Shown here in pieces: positions 42,917-52,100 of a stretch of DNA of 64,000 bases. The stretch's first letter is position 1, and each line of letters opens with the position of its first letter. A program made the translations under genes and the position numbers. A model generated the notes under the pieces. The model was given only the letters and a program-made list of their open reading frames with translations. It searched no databases and was not told where the DNA came from. This stretch comes from G963717155 sp963717155 (lineage in GTDB: Bacteria; Actinomycetota; Thermoleophilia; Gaiellales; JALYLC01), in contig OY970326.1 of NCBI GenBank assembly GCA_963717155.1, forward strand, positions 3,162,001-3,226,000, given 5' to 3'.

Positions 42917-44022
42917 TGCAGATCGTCGAGGCCCGCGCCTACCGGCAGTGGCAGCCCTTCCGCGACGGTCGCTACGCGTGCTCGGGCGGCGTCGCCGACG
43001 GCTTCGACTCGACGATCGTGGCGCTCGACGGCGAGGACGGCACCACCGGATACGGCGAGGCGGCCCCGCTCGGAGCGTTCTACGCGCCCGCGTTCCCGGC
43101 GGGCGTGCGCGCGGGCGTCGCCGAGCTGCTGCCGCTGGTCGTCGCCGCCGACGCGACCGCCCCGCGTGCGCTCCTGCGCCGCCTGGACGCGGCCATGCTG
43201 GGCCAGCAGGCCGCCAAGTCGGCCGTCGACATGGCCGCCTGCGACCTCGCAGCGAGGCTCGCGGGGGTGCCGCTCTGCGATGCGCTCGGCGGTCGCGACG
43301 GCGAGACCGTCGCGCTCTACCGCTCGGTGATCAGCGAGGCGCCCGACGCGATGGCCGAGCGCGCACGTGCCTACGTCCGCGACGGCTACCGGCGGATCCA
43401 GGTCAAGGTGGGAGCCGATCCTCTGGCAGACGCGGAGCGCCTCCACGCCGTGCGAGATGCGGTCGGAGCTTCGGTCGCGCTCGTGTGCGACGCGAACGGG
43501 AGCTGGGGCACCGCCGGCGCGCTGCGATTCCTGCAGGCGACGCGCGAGCTCGACTACGTGCTCGAGCAGCCGTGCGCGACGCTCGCCGAGTGCGCGCTCG
43601 TCCGCGCACGCTGCGAGCGGCCGCTCGCGCTCGACGAGTCGATCGTCGACCTCGACTCGCTGCTCGCGGCCCGCCAGGTCGCGGGCTGCGATGCGGTGAC
43701 GATCAAGCTTGCACGCGTCGGCGGCATCACACCCGCAGCGCTGCTGCGCGACGTTGCCTGCGGGCTCGGCCTGCTCGTGACGGTCGAGGACACGGGCGGC
43801 AGCGACATCGTCACTGCCGCGATGGCCCACGTGTCCCTCTCGACGCCTGCCGTACAGCGCCTGCACACCGTCGACTTCAACGCGTGGGTCACCGTCTCGA
43901 ACGCCGATGGCATGCCGGCGCCCGAATCGGGAGCGCTGGGCGTGCCTGCCGCGACGGGGCTCGGCGTGACGGCTCGTGTCGCCGATCTCGGCGAGCCGTT
44001 CGCGGTCGCTACTGCTGCATGA
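42916..44022 (+). CDS. enolase superfamily enzyme (mandelate racemase/muconate lactonizing type)
   Basis: 368 residues. Catalytic Lys164 in IQVKVGADP (second Lys of the K-x-K motif; the first is Gln162), metal ligands Asp192 (VCDANGSW), Glu217 (VLEQPC) and Asp240 (LALDES), and opposite Lys264 (TIKLARVGG). Two lysines facing each other suit racemisation or epimerisation of amino-acid-like substrates (dipeptide epimerase, proline-betaine or hydroxyproline epimerase type). Translationally coupled to the PLP enzyme. Overlaps the convergent cupin gene by 14 bp. Confidence 0.88.
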   Translation: MQIVEARAYRQWQPFRDGRYACSGGVADGFDSTIVALDGEDGTTGYGEAAPLGAFYAPAFPAGVRAGVAELLPLVVAADATAPRALLRRLDAAMLGQQAAKSAVDMAACDLAARLAGVPLCDALGGRDGETVALYRSVISEAPDAMAERARAYVRDGYRRIQVKVGADPLADAERLHAVRDAVGASVALVCDANGSWGTAGALRFLQATRELDYVLEQPCATLAECALVRARCERPLALDESIVDLDSLLAARQVAGCDAVTIKLARVGGITPAALLRDVACGLGLLVTVEDTGGSDIVTAAMAHVSLSTPAVQRLHTVDFNAWVTVSNADGMPAPESGALGVPAATGLGVTARVADLGEPFAVATAA

Positions 44023-44524
44023 GGGCGGCGCTGAGCAGCGGGCTCGGCGGCGACTCCTCGTCAGGCGAGCACGACGCGCGTCGCAGCACGCCGTCGGCCA
44101 GCTCGTAGTGCCCGATCGCGCGGATCGGCGGGGAGTACACGTGGATCGTCACCGCGCCCGCCGCGTGATCCATGCGGTGGATGCCGGTGCCGCCGAACGA
44201 GAAGCTCTCCCCGGGCCCGAACCAGCCGACCTTCCGCGGCACGCCGACCGTAAGCGGCTCGTTCGCGGCCCGTCCTGCCAGCACGTGGACGCCGACGCAC
44301 GAGCCGTCGTGGTCGTGGAAGCCCGTGTCGCGCGCCTCCCACCAGGTGTTCAGCCACGCCTCCGAGTGCGGCGTCCGCCAGAGCAGTCGCGCCTCGCCCG
44401 AGCCGGCGCGATCGAGCGTGTCGGGGTCGACGAGGACCGCCGCAGCGCGCGCCAGCTCGGCGCACTCGGTCGGCGTCAGGACGCGTCCGGTGTCGCCCAG
44501 TCCTGCGATCGCCGCCTCGTTCAT
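44009..44524 (-). CDS. cysteine dioxygenase-type cupin
   Basis: 171 residues. Cupin metal motif FHDHDGSCVGVHVLAG with two His and GIHRMDHAAG carrying the third His, the layout of cysteine dioxygenase/thiol dioxygenase proteins. The N-terminal helices (LTPTECAELARAAA) fit too. Substrate could be cysteine or another thiol. It is divergent from the histidine kinase gene with only 20 bp between starts. Confidence 0.82.
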   Translation of the reverse strand: MNEAAIAGLGDTGRVLTPTECAELARAAAVLVDPDTLDRAGSGEARLLWRTPHSEAWLNTWWEARDTGFHDHDGSCVGVHVLAGRAANEPLTVGVPRKVGWFGPGESFSFGGTGIHRMDHAAGAVTIHVYSPPIRAIGHYELADGVLRRASCSPDEESPPSPLLSAALMQQ

Positions 44525-44531
44525 CGAGACG

Positions 44532-44537
44532 TATCGT
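44532..44537 (+). promoter_or_regulatory. -10 element (TATCGT) of a leaderless transcript
   Basis: TATCGT, 7 nt, GTG 44545 of the histidine kinase. The 20-bp gap to the divergent gene leaves no room for a leader. Confidence 0.5.
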
Positions 44538-44544
44538 TGCAGCC

Positions 44545-45678
44545 GTGAGCACGCCTGTCAGCCCGACTCTCAAGGCCGTCAGCGACGCCGTCCTCGCGAT
44601 CGCTGCCGGGCTCTCGGTCGACGAGGTGCTGCAACGGCTGGTCGACGGAGCGCGCGAGCTGGCCGGTGCGCGCTATGCCGCGCTCGGCCTGCCCGACTGG
44701 GAAGGCGGCTTTCGCCGCTTTCTCACGTCGGGGATGAGCGACGGACTGATCGCGTCGCTCGGCCCGCTTCCCCGCCAGCACGGTGTGCTCGGCGCGATGC
44801 TCGAGACGCGCGCGCCCTACCGCACCCGGGACATTCACGAGCACGCGCAGTTCCGCGGATGGTGGCCGGCGGGGCACCCGGACATGCGCTCGTTCCTCGG
44901 CGTCCCGATCGTCGCCCCCGAGGGCGTGATCGGCGCCTTCTACCTCACGGAGAAGACCGGCGCCAGCGACTTCTCCGATGAAGACCAGGAGCTGATCGAG
45001 CTCCTCGCGGCACACGCGGCCATCGCGATCACGAACGCACGCCTGTACGAGCAGAGCCGCGAGCTCTCGATCCTCGCCGAGCGGAACAGGCTGGCGCTCG
45101 ACCTCCACGATGCGGTCAGCCAGAAGCTCTTCGGCCTCGTCCTGACTGCCGAGGTGGCGGGCACGTTGCTCGCCCGCGATCCGTCCGCGGCAGCCGACCA
45201 GCTGGCGAGGCTGCAGGTGCTCGCACAGGAGGCGCTCGACGAGCTGCGAGCGCTCGTCTTCGAGCTACGGCCTCCCGACCTCGAGCGCGACGGCCTACGC
45301 GAGGCGCTGCGCAAGCACGTGGAGGTGCTCCGGCGCGTGGGTGAACGCCGCATCGATCTCGACGTCCAGGACACGCTGCCCGTCGATCTCGAGCGCGACG
45401 CCGAGGTGCTGCGGATCGCCCAGGAGGCGCTGCAGAACGCGCTCCGACATGCCGCGGCGGAGAGGGTCGCGGTGCGGCTCGCGCGTACCGAGCACGGCCT
45501 GCTGCTCGAGGTCGAGGACGATGGCATCGGGTTCGACCCGAAAGCGCCAGGCCTGCGCGCCCAGCGCCTCGGGCTGACCTCGATGGAGGAGCGTGCCGGG
45601 CGCGTCGGCGGCCGGCTGTCGATTTACTCATCGGTCGGCGCGGGCACCACGGTGCGACTCCACATCCCCGATGCCTAA
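44545..45678 (+). CDS. GAF-domain sensor histidine kinase, NarL/HisKA_3 type
   Basis: 377 residues, soluble. GAF domain at about 20-168 (FLGVPIVAPEGVIGAFYLTEK), HisKA_3 dimerisation with phospho-acceptor His188 (LALDLHDAVSQKLFGL), and an HATPase with the N-box EALQNALRHAAAE and DDGIGFDP. It resembles the DevS/NreB class. Its partner regulator is at 45949, separated by a 270-bp palindromic element rather than the usual short gap. Confidence 0.92.
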   Translation: MSTPVSPTLKAVSDAVLAIAAGLSVDEVLQRLVDGARELAGARYAALGLPDWEGGFRRFLTSGMSDGLIASLGPLPRQHGVLGAMLETRAPYRTRDIHEHAQFRGWWPAGHPDMRSFLGVPIVAPEGVIGAFYLTEKTGASDFSDEDQELIELLAAHAAIAITNARLYEQSRELSILAERNRLALDLHDAVSQKLFGLVLTAEVAGTLLARDPSAAADQLARLQVLAQEALDELRALVFELRPPDLERDGLREALRKHVEVLRRVGERRIDLDVQDTLPVDLERDAEVLRIAQEALQNALRHAAAERVAVRLARTEHGLLLEVEDDGIGFDPKAPGLRAQRLGLTSMEERAGRVGGRLSIYSSVGAGTTVRLHIPDA

Positions 45679-45683
45679 GAGCG

Positions 45684-45951
45684 CATTTCGGGATGAGCGC
45701 GTCTTGGCTGGGGTGTCTGGAGCGAGCAGGGGCGTCGGGTGGCTCGATGGGCAGGCTGGTGGCCTGTTCGAGAGCCGGCCGGCGTCCCTGCGAAGCCCCG
45801 GAGCCCGCTCACCGAGCGGGCTCCGGAGCCCGGCATGGGTCGTGAGCGGGATCCGGGTCGCCGGAGGGCTGGGGTCGACGCGAGGAACGAGCGCAGACCC
45901 CAGACCGCAGGACGATCCAGGCGCTCCAGACATCGTGGGCATCCCGAAATG
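45684..45951. repeat. palindromic intergenic element with terminal inverted repeats (MITE/REP-like)
   Basis: The ends are inverted copies: CATTTCGGGATG (45684-45695) and CATCCCGAAATG (45940-45951), then TGTCTGGAGCG (45714-45724) and CGCTCCAGACA (45922-45932). Inside are a 12-bp stem CCGGAGCCCGCT/AGCGGGCTCCGG with a 5-base loop (45798-45826) and a CTGGGGTC/GACCCCAG hairpin (about 45870-45904). The right end contains the ATG of the response regulator. No target-site duplication could be made out. Confidence 0.55.
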
Positions 45952-46605
45952 AGCTCCAGCGCGATCCGGGTGCTCGTCGTCGACGACCACGCCGTGGTCC
46001 GGGAGGGCCTGCGCGGCTTCCTCGAGCTGCAGGACGGCATCGAGGTCGCGGGTGAGGCGGCCGACGGCAACGAGGCAGTCGAGGAAGCCGAGCGCCTCGC
46101 CCCGGACGTGATCCTGATGGACCTCGTGATGCCGAACCTGGACGGGCTCGCTGCCATGCGGATGCTGCGCGAGCGACAGCCGACCGCCCGCGTGATCGTA
46201 TTGACGAGCTTCTTCGACGACGAGCAGCTGATGCCCGCCCTGCGCGCCGGCGCGGCGGGCTACCTGCTGAAGAACGCCCCGCCACAGGAGCTGGCACGGG
46301 CCGTGCGCGCTGCACATGCGGGCGAGGCGGTGCTCGATCCCGTCGTCGCTGCGAGGCTGATCGAGGCCCTCGCCGGGCATGCGGAGCCGCTCGACCAGCT
46401 GACGCCCCGCGAGCGGGAGGTCCTCGTCCTGATCGGGCGCGGCTTCCCGAACAAGCGGATCGCCCGCGAGCTCGGGCTCGCGGAGAAGACGGTCAAGACG
46501 CACGTCGGGCACGTGCTCGCCAAGCTGGGTGTCAGCGACCGGACGCAGGCGGCGGTGATCGCCGTTCGGGCCGGCCTCGTGCAGCCGAGGACCCAGGGGT
46601 CCTAG
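45949..46605 (+). CDS. NarL/LuxR family response regulator
   Basis: 218 residues. Receiver domain with acidic pair VDDH, phospho-acceptor Asp58 (VILMDLVMPNLDG), Thr and Lys in VLTSF and YLLKNAP. LuxR-type helix-turn-helix LTPREREVLVLIGRGFPNKRIA, in part REREVLVLIGRGFPNKRIA, to KTVKTHVGHVLAKLGV. Cognate to the kinase at 44545. ATG 45949 lies within the terminal repeat of the intergenic element; the frame is open upstream but the sequence there is not protein-like. Confidence 0.92.
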   Translation: MSSSAIRVLVVDDHAVVREGLRGFLELQDGIEVAGEAADGNEAVEEAERLAPDVILMDLVMPNLDGLAAMRMLRERQPTARVIVLTSFFDDEQLMPALRAGAAGYLLKNAPPQELARAVRAAHAGEAVLDPVVAARLIEALAGHAEPLDQLTPREREVLVLIGRGFPNKRIARELGLAEKTVKTHVGHVLAKLGVSDRTQAAVIAVRAGLVQPRTQGS

Positions 46606-46642
46606 GACCAATTGCCCCTGGAAGCTACGACCGCGCCGCGCC

Positions 46643-46648
46643 TACGGT
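46643..46648 (+). promoter_or_regulatory. -10 element (TACGGT) of a leaderless transcript
   Basis: TACGGT, 6 nt, ATG 46655 of the SDR gene. No Shine-Dalgarno is present. Confidence 0.5.
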
Positions 46649-46654
46649 GTCGGC

Positions 46655-47332
46655 ATGCCCGTTGCCATCATCACCGGAGCCTCCCGCGGTCTCGGACTCG
46701 CGCTCACCCGGGCTCTCAGCGCACGCGACTGGACGATCGTCGTCGACGCCCGCGACGCGGACGCGCTCACCCGTGCGGTCGATCGCCTGCCGGGCGTCGT
46801 CGCGATCCCGGGCGACGTTGCCGACGACTGGCATCGCGGCGCGCTGGTCGCTGCCGCCGGAGACAGCATCGACGTGCTCGTCAACAACGCGAGCCGGCTC
46901 GGGCCGAGCCCGCAGCCGACCCTCGCGGCGTACCAGATCGAGGAGCTCCGGCGCGTGTACGAGGCGGATGTCTTCGCACCGCTCGCGCTGGTGCAGGCCG
47001 CCCTCCCGCACCTTGCGCCTGGAGCGGCGATCGTCAACCTCAGCTCGGACGCCGCCGTCGAGGCCTATGCGGGCTGGGGCGGTTACGGGTCGGCCAAGGC
47101 CGCGCTCGACCAGCTGTCGGCGATCCTCGCCGCCGAGCGTCCCGACCTGCGCGTGTACGCGGCCGACCCGGGCGACATGCGGACACGGATGCATCAGGAG
47201 GCGTTTCCCGGTGAGGACATCTCGGATCGACCGCTGCCCGAGACGAGCGTGCCCGGACTGCTCGCGCTGATCGACGGCACGCTGCCGAGCGGCCGCTACC
47301 GCGTCCGCGAGCTCGTCAGAGCGCACGCGTGA
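46655..47332 (+). CDS. SDR family oxidoreductase
   Basis: 225 residues, short for a classical SDR. TGASRGLGLALTRAL cofactor motif, VNNAS, catalytic Ser in NLSSDAAVE and YGSAK (Tyr, Lys). The basic residue after beta-2 is absent (VVDARDAD), favouring NAD. The C-terminus is truncated relative to 250-residue members. It overlaps the QueA-like gene by 4 bp, so the two work together or are at least co-expressed. Confidence 0.9.
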   Translation: MPVAIITGASRGLGLALTRALSARDWTIVVDARDADALTRAVDRLPGVVAIPGDVADDWHRGALVAAAGDSIDVLVNNASRLGPSPQPTLAAYQIEELRRVYEADVFAPLALVQAALPHLAPGAAIVNLSSDAAVEAYAGWGGYGSAKAALDQLSAILAAERPDLRVYAADPGDMRTRMHQEAFPGEDISDRPLPETSVPGLLALIDGTLPSGRYRVRELVRAHA

Positions 47333-48345
47333 GCGCGCTCGAGCGCGCACCGCATCTCGAGGCGCACGAGCCGCCCGAGCAGCGCGGGCTCGGCCGTGAC
47401 GATGTCGCTCTCCTCGTTGCGACCCGGCACGACGGGCGTCTGCGGCACGCGCGCTTCCCCGAGCTGCCGCGCTTCCTCGCGCCGGGCGACCTGCTGGTCG
47501 TGAACACCTCGGCGACCCTGTCGGCAGCGCTCGATGCCCGGCTCGGCGAGCGCCGGGTCGAGCTCCGCCTGTCGACGCCGTTCGACGCCGGGAGCTGGGT
47601 GGTCGAGCTGCGAACCGAGACCGGCGAACCCCTCCGCCGACCACCCATCGGAGCCTGCCTCGACCTGCCGGGAGGTGCCCGCGCCGAGCTGCTCGCGCGC
47701 TACGCCGGCAGCGACCGGCTCAGCGTCGCCCGACTCTCGATCGGCCCGAGCCTCGCCGACTACCTGGAACTGCACGGCCACCCGATCCGCTACGGCTACG
47801 TGCCCGAGCGCTGGCCGATCGACGCGTACCAGACCGTGTTCGCGGTCGAGCCCGGCAGCGCCGAGATGCCCAGTGCGGGGCGACCGTTCACGACCGGGCT
47901 CGTGACCGCGCTCGTTGCCCGCGGGATCCTCGTCGCTCCAGTGACGCTGCACACGGGCGTCTCGTCGCCCGAGCTGGGCGAGCCGCCCTTCCCCGAGCGC
48001 TACCACGTGCCCGAGACGACCGCGCGCCTCGTGAACGCCGTCCACGCGTGGGGCGGTCGCGTGATCGCCGTGGGCACCACGGTCGTCCGTGCGCTCGAGA
48101 GCGTCGCCGCCCCGGACGGCACGGTGAGCGAGGGCTCGGGTCAGACGGCGCTCGTCGTCACGCCCGAGAGAGGCCTGCGCGCGGTCGACGGGCTGCTCAC
48201 CGGCTGGCACGAGCCCGAGGCCTCGCACCTGCTGATGCTCGAGGCGGCAGCCGGCCCGGAGCTGCTCGATCGGTCGTACCGCGCCGCGGCAGAGCGCGGC
48301 TACCTGTGGCATGAGTTCGGCGACATCCACCTCGTCCTGCCGTAA
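47329..48345 (+). CDS. QueA-like S-adenosylmethionine:tRNA ribosyltransferase-isomerase family protein
   Basis: 338 residues, the length of QueA. Family motifs: PGDLLVVNTSATLSAAL, GHPIRYGYVPERWPID, TGLVTALVARGILVAPVTLH, AVGTTVVRALES and the C-terminal WHEFGDIHLVLP. Where QueA has LHVGAGTFxPV this protein reads LHTGVSSPELG, so the SAM-facing loop differs. No other queuosine genes are in the window. It may act on a different base or nucleoside (inference). Overlaps the SDR gene and is followed 9 bp later by the VOC gene. Confidence 0.8.
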   Translation: MSALERAPHLEAHEPPEQRGLGRDDVALLVATRHDGRLRHARFPELPRFLAPGDLLVVNTSATLSAALDARLGERRVELRLSTPFDAGSWVVELRTETGEPLRRPPIGACLDLPGGARAELLARYAGSDRLSVARLSIGPSLADYLELHGHPIRYGYVPERWPIDAYQTVFAVEPGSAEMPSAGRPFTTGLVTALVARGILVAPVTLHTGVSSPELGEPPFPERYHVPETTARLVNAVHAWGGRVIAVGTTVVRALESVAAPDGTVSEGSGQTALVVTPERGLRAVDGLLTGWHEPEASHLLMLEAAAGPELLDRSYRAAAERGYLWHEFGDIHLVLP

Positions 48346-48354
48346 GGAGCCGCG

Positions 48355-48795
48355 ATGACCCCACGTCTTGTCGGAATCAACCACGTCGCGCTCGAGGTGG
48401 AGGACGTCGAGCGCTCGCTCACGTTCTACGGGAAGCTGTTCGAGCTCCGCTTCCGCGGGCGCTCCGGCAACGCGGCGTTCGTCGACATCGGCGACCAGTT
48501 CCTCGCGCTGATGAAGGGCCGCGCACACGATCCGGATGGCGCCAGGCACTTCGGGCTCGTCGTCGACGACAAGGAGGCGACGCGACGCGCGCTCGCGGGC
48601 ATCGGAGCGGAGATCCTCCCCGGTCGCCGGCTCGACTTCCTCGACCCCGACGGCAACCGGGTCGAGATCGTGCAGTACGACGAGATCCAGTTCACGAAAT
48701 CCGCAGAGGTGCTCCGCGGCATGGACCTCGAGCTCGGGAAGTCCGCCGCAGCGATCGCCGAGCTCCGCGAGAAGGGGCTCGCCGCCCGGCCCTAG
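48355..48795 (+). CDS. VOC family (glyoxalase/dioxygenase-fold) protein
   Basis: 146 residues, ATG 48355 after AAGGAG. Paired beta-alpha-beta-beta-beta modules: GINHVALEVEDVERSLTFY at the start and HFGLVVDDKEATRRAL, then FLDPDGNRVEIVQYDE. Metal residues His and Glu of the VOC fold are present (NHVAL, HFGL, VEIVQ). Substrate unknown. Last gene of the SDR-QueA-like unit; overlaps the convergent glutaredoxin-fold gene by 4 bp. Confidence 0.85.
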   Translation: MTPRLVGINHVALEVEDVERSLTFYGKLFELRFRGRSGNAAFVDIGDQFLALMKGRAHDPDGARHFGLVVDDKEATRRALAGIGAEILPGRRLDFLDPDGNRVEIVQYDEIQFTKSAEVLRGMDLELGKSAAAIAELREKGLAARP

Positions 48796-49076
48796 GCCGA
48801 CGAGCCGCCGCGCTTCGAGTCGAGCGCGCCTGCCGCGATCGTCGCTGCCATGTCCTTCGAGTTCTCGCGGTACACCGAGCCATCCTCGAACTCGATCACC
48901 GGGTACTGGCGCTGTCCGCTCAACTGCTCGAGCTGGTCGCGACTGCCCTTGCGGAACGGCCCCTTCACGATCTCGTACTCGATACCCGAGGCGTCGAGTG
49001 CCTTCTGCACGCGCCAGCAGGGATGCCCGTCGACCTTCACCCACGAGTTCGAGCAGCGGTGGAGCTTGATTGGCAT
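48792..49076 (-). CDS. glutaredoxin-fold/GST N-terminal domain protein
   Basis: 94 residues. Thioredoxin-fold with the motif KVDGHPCWRVQKALDASGI (one Cys near the active-site position), cis-Pro in RQYPVIEFEDGS and the glutathione-type SVYRENSKDMA. It is the N-terminal half of a GST or a monothiol glutaredoxin-like protein. ATG 49076 has GAGG upstream. It lies 43 bp after the STAND gene on the same strand and may be transcribed with it. Confidence 0.8.
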   Translation of the reverse strand: MPIKLHRCSNSWVKVDGHPCWRVQKALDASGIEYEIVKGPFRKGSRDQLEQLSGQRQYPVIEFEDGSVYRENSKDMAATIAAGALDSKRGGSSA

Positions 49077-49119
49077 GGCGATCCTCGTTTCTACTGGAGG
49101 CCCGCGAGCATGGTATTCC

Positions 49120-52100
49120 TCACGCGGACGGAAGGAGGACGCTCCGCTGCTCCGGCGAGAGCGGCTTCACGCCGAGCTGTGCGAGGCGCAGCAGTGCCTG
49201 GCGGCGCAGGGCGCCCGCCTGGTCGGTCGGCGGAGCCACCGGCCAGATGCGTACCGCGCCGTCGGCGGACGCCGTGGCGATCCAGCGATCGTGCGGGCCG
49301 AAGATCGCCCGGGTGAGGCGCGCGGGATGGTCGTACGCCTGAAGCTGCACCCCGGTCTGCGTGTCCCAGAGCCGTGCCGTCCCATCGCTCGATGCGGTGA
49401 GGACGTACCGGGCACCATCCGAGAAGTGCGCGGAGGTGACGGTGGAGGCGTTCCCGTCGAGCACCGTCTCGATGCGGCCGGTGTCGGCGTCCCAGACGAC
49501 GGCGGTGCGATCGAAGCTCGCCGTGACGACGAGGTCGTGGCCCGTCGGCGGAAAGCTCGCACTGCGAAGCCGATCGCAGCCGGGGAAGAGCGCGCAGCGA
49601 TCGAGCGTGACGAGCGGCTGCGGCCGGGGCGAGTGGCTCGGCCATTGCCACACCCTGGCCGTCGTGTCGTAGCTCGCGGTGACGATCCGCTCTCCGTCGC
49701 TGCTGAACGATGCGCTCTCGACCTCGTCGCGGTGCAGCAGCCGCGCGACGAGCCTGCCGCTGCGCGCTGCGAAGACGTCGGCCTGGCCGCGGTGTTCGCC
49801 CGTCTGCACGTTCGCGGTCACGAGGTACCGGCCGTCGGGACTGAACGACACGTCCTTGACACCCGAGCTCGGCTCGAGCGTCGCAAGGCGGCGGGCGCAG
49901 CCCACCGTCGCCGCCGCGCGCGCGCAGGCCGCGACGTCCCACACCGCCGCCGCGCCGGCCAGCGTGCTCGGATCCTCCGTTCCGACGGCAAGCAGCCGGC
50001 GGTCGCGGCTGAAGGAGACCGAGGTCACGTTCCCGGTCCCGAGCTGCAGCCTCCACACGCGCGAGCCGCCCGGGGCGAAGGGCCGCCACAGCCGGACCTC
50101 GCCGAGGTCGGAGCCGACCGCGACGAGCGTCCCGTCGTTCGAGATCGTCGCGGTGCTCGCCGTGTCACCTGTCTGGACGCGCGGCAGCGAGGCCGTCCGC
50201 CGGAACCCGCGCGACCACGCCACCGCGACACCGGTGTCCCACGTCGCAACGAGCGCGCCGGTGTCGGCCACGCTCACGCTGCGCGCGACGCCACTGTCGC
50301 GAAGGTACGTGCGCTCGGCGATCGGGAGCGCCCACAGGCGCACCTCGCCATCGCTGCTCGCCGTCACCGCCAGCCGCCCGTCGGCGTTGAACGCCGCGCT
50401 GTTGACATCGTCGGTGTCACCGGTGAGGACTGCGACGGTGCGATCGGTCGTCACGTCCCAGACCCGCGCCGTGTCGTCGTGGCTCGCCGTCAGCAGCTCG
50501 CCTCCGTCCGACGAGAACGCGACGCCCGAGATGTCGTCGAGGTGACCGATCAGCTCGCCGTCGAGGACGCCGTCCCGGGTTCGGTACATCCGGACGACGT
50601 CTCCGCGACCGACGGCGATGCGCGTGCCGCGTGGTGAGACCGCGACGGAGGCAGGCTGGGTCCCGCCACTCGCCGTCGAGCGGAGCTCGAGCGCAGGTGC
50701 GGTCGAACCGACGCGCCACACGCGCGTGACACCGGTCGGGAGCGCCGTGACGAGCCTCCCGTCGGGGAGGAAGGCGATCTGCACCTTCGCGCCGCGGGGC
50801 AGCGGCGCTCCGGGCATGTGCCACACCCGCGCGCCGCCGCGGTCGAACACGTCCACCACTCCCGGGCCGTCGACGACTGCGATGTGGGCGCCATCGGGGC
50901 TGAACACGACCTTGCTGACGTTCGCGCCCGCGTGGACGCGGAGGGTCGTCCTGGTGCTCCGGCGCCACAGCCCGAGATCGCCGCCGTTCCCGGCGAGCGC
51001 GACGAGCTCGCCGCGCGGATCGAACGCGACCGAGTTCACCTGCTCGGTGCCATCGATCAGCGGTCCGAGCGGCGCGCCCGTCGCCGTCGTCCACACCCGC
51101 GCTCCGTTCAGGCCTCCCGCTGCGAGCAACGCGCCGGTCCGGTCGAACGCGATCGTGCGTGCGTTGCGGAGGAACCCCGTCGTCAGGCGCTGCGGCCCGC
51201 GACCTGGCCGGAACAGCGTGACGGAGCCATCGTCGGCAACCGCCGCATAGTCGCCGTTGGGCGAGAAGACGGCACGTTGCGAGCCGACGCGCGATCCGAG
51301 CGCGTGCGGCACGCGATAGATGCGGCGAAGTCCACCGGCGCCGATCGTCTGGCGGAGCGCGGTGGTCGAGGCCGGCGTCGTCGAGCGGCCGGCGGCGTCG
51401 AGCGCGAGCTGGAGCGCGAGCACGGGGTCGGTCGCGAGCTTGCCGGTCGCGATGTCGGCCTCGAGGTTCACGGCGTTCGCCGTGGCGCGAGCGTTCACGG
51501 ATCGCTCGTGGAGGACGACGGCGACGACGACGACCGCGAGGACGACGGCAGCGACGCCCCAGGCGAGCAACCGGAAGACGCGCTGACGCGCCTGCTGCTC
51601 GAGGGCGAGCACGCGCATCGGCTCGAGCAGGAGGTCGTGCATCACCTGGTACGTCCGCTCCCCCGGCCTGTCACCCCCACCGGCCTCGAGGAGCCGGGCT
51701 CGCGTCAACTGCTCGAGCGTTTCCGCGACGCGCCGTCGCTCGCGGGGCCGGTGCACGGGAGCGCGATCGGATCCCATGTCCGCGAGGATCTCGTCGGCCG
51801 TCATGATGATCTTGCCGGAGGACCGGCGCGCAAGCACGCGCAGGATTCGCACCGCCCGACTGCGGTCGCGGAACGGCACCGCCCGCAGACCCGCGGCCAC
51901 GTGATCGCTCAGGATCCTGTCCGTCAGCGGCTTGCTGGCCTGCAGGGTCGGAGCTCCGGCCCTGACCGCGTCCTCGTAGAGGCGATAGAGGACGAGCTCG
52001 AGGATCGCGGCGCGATAGTGCTGCTCGGCGGCCGGGAAGTCGTCGCGGAGCATCTGCTTGTCGACGACGCTGGCTGCGAGGATCTGCTCGACGACGTCCT

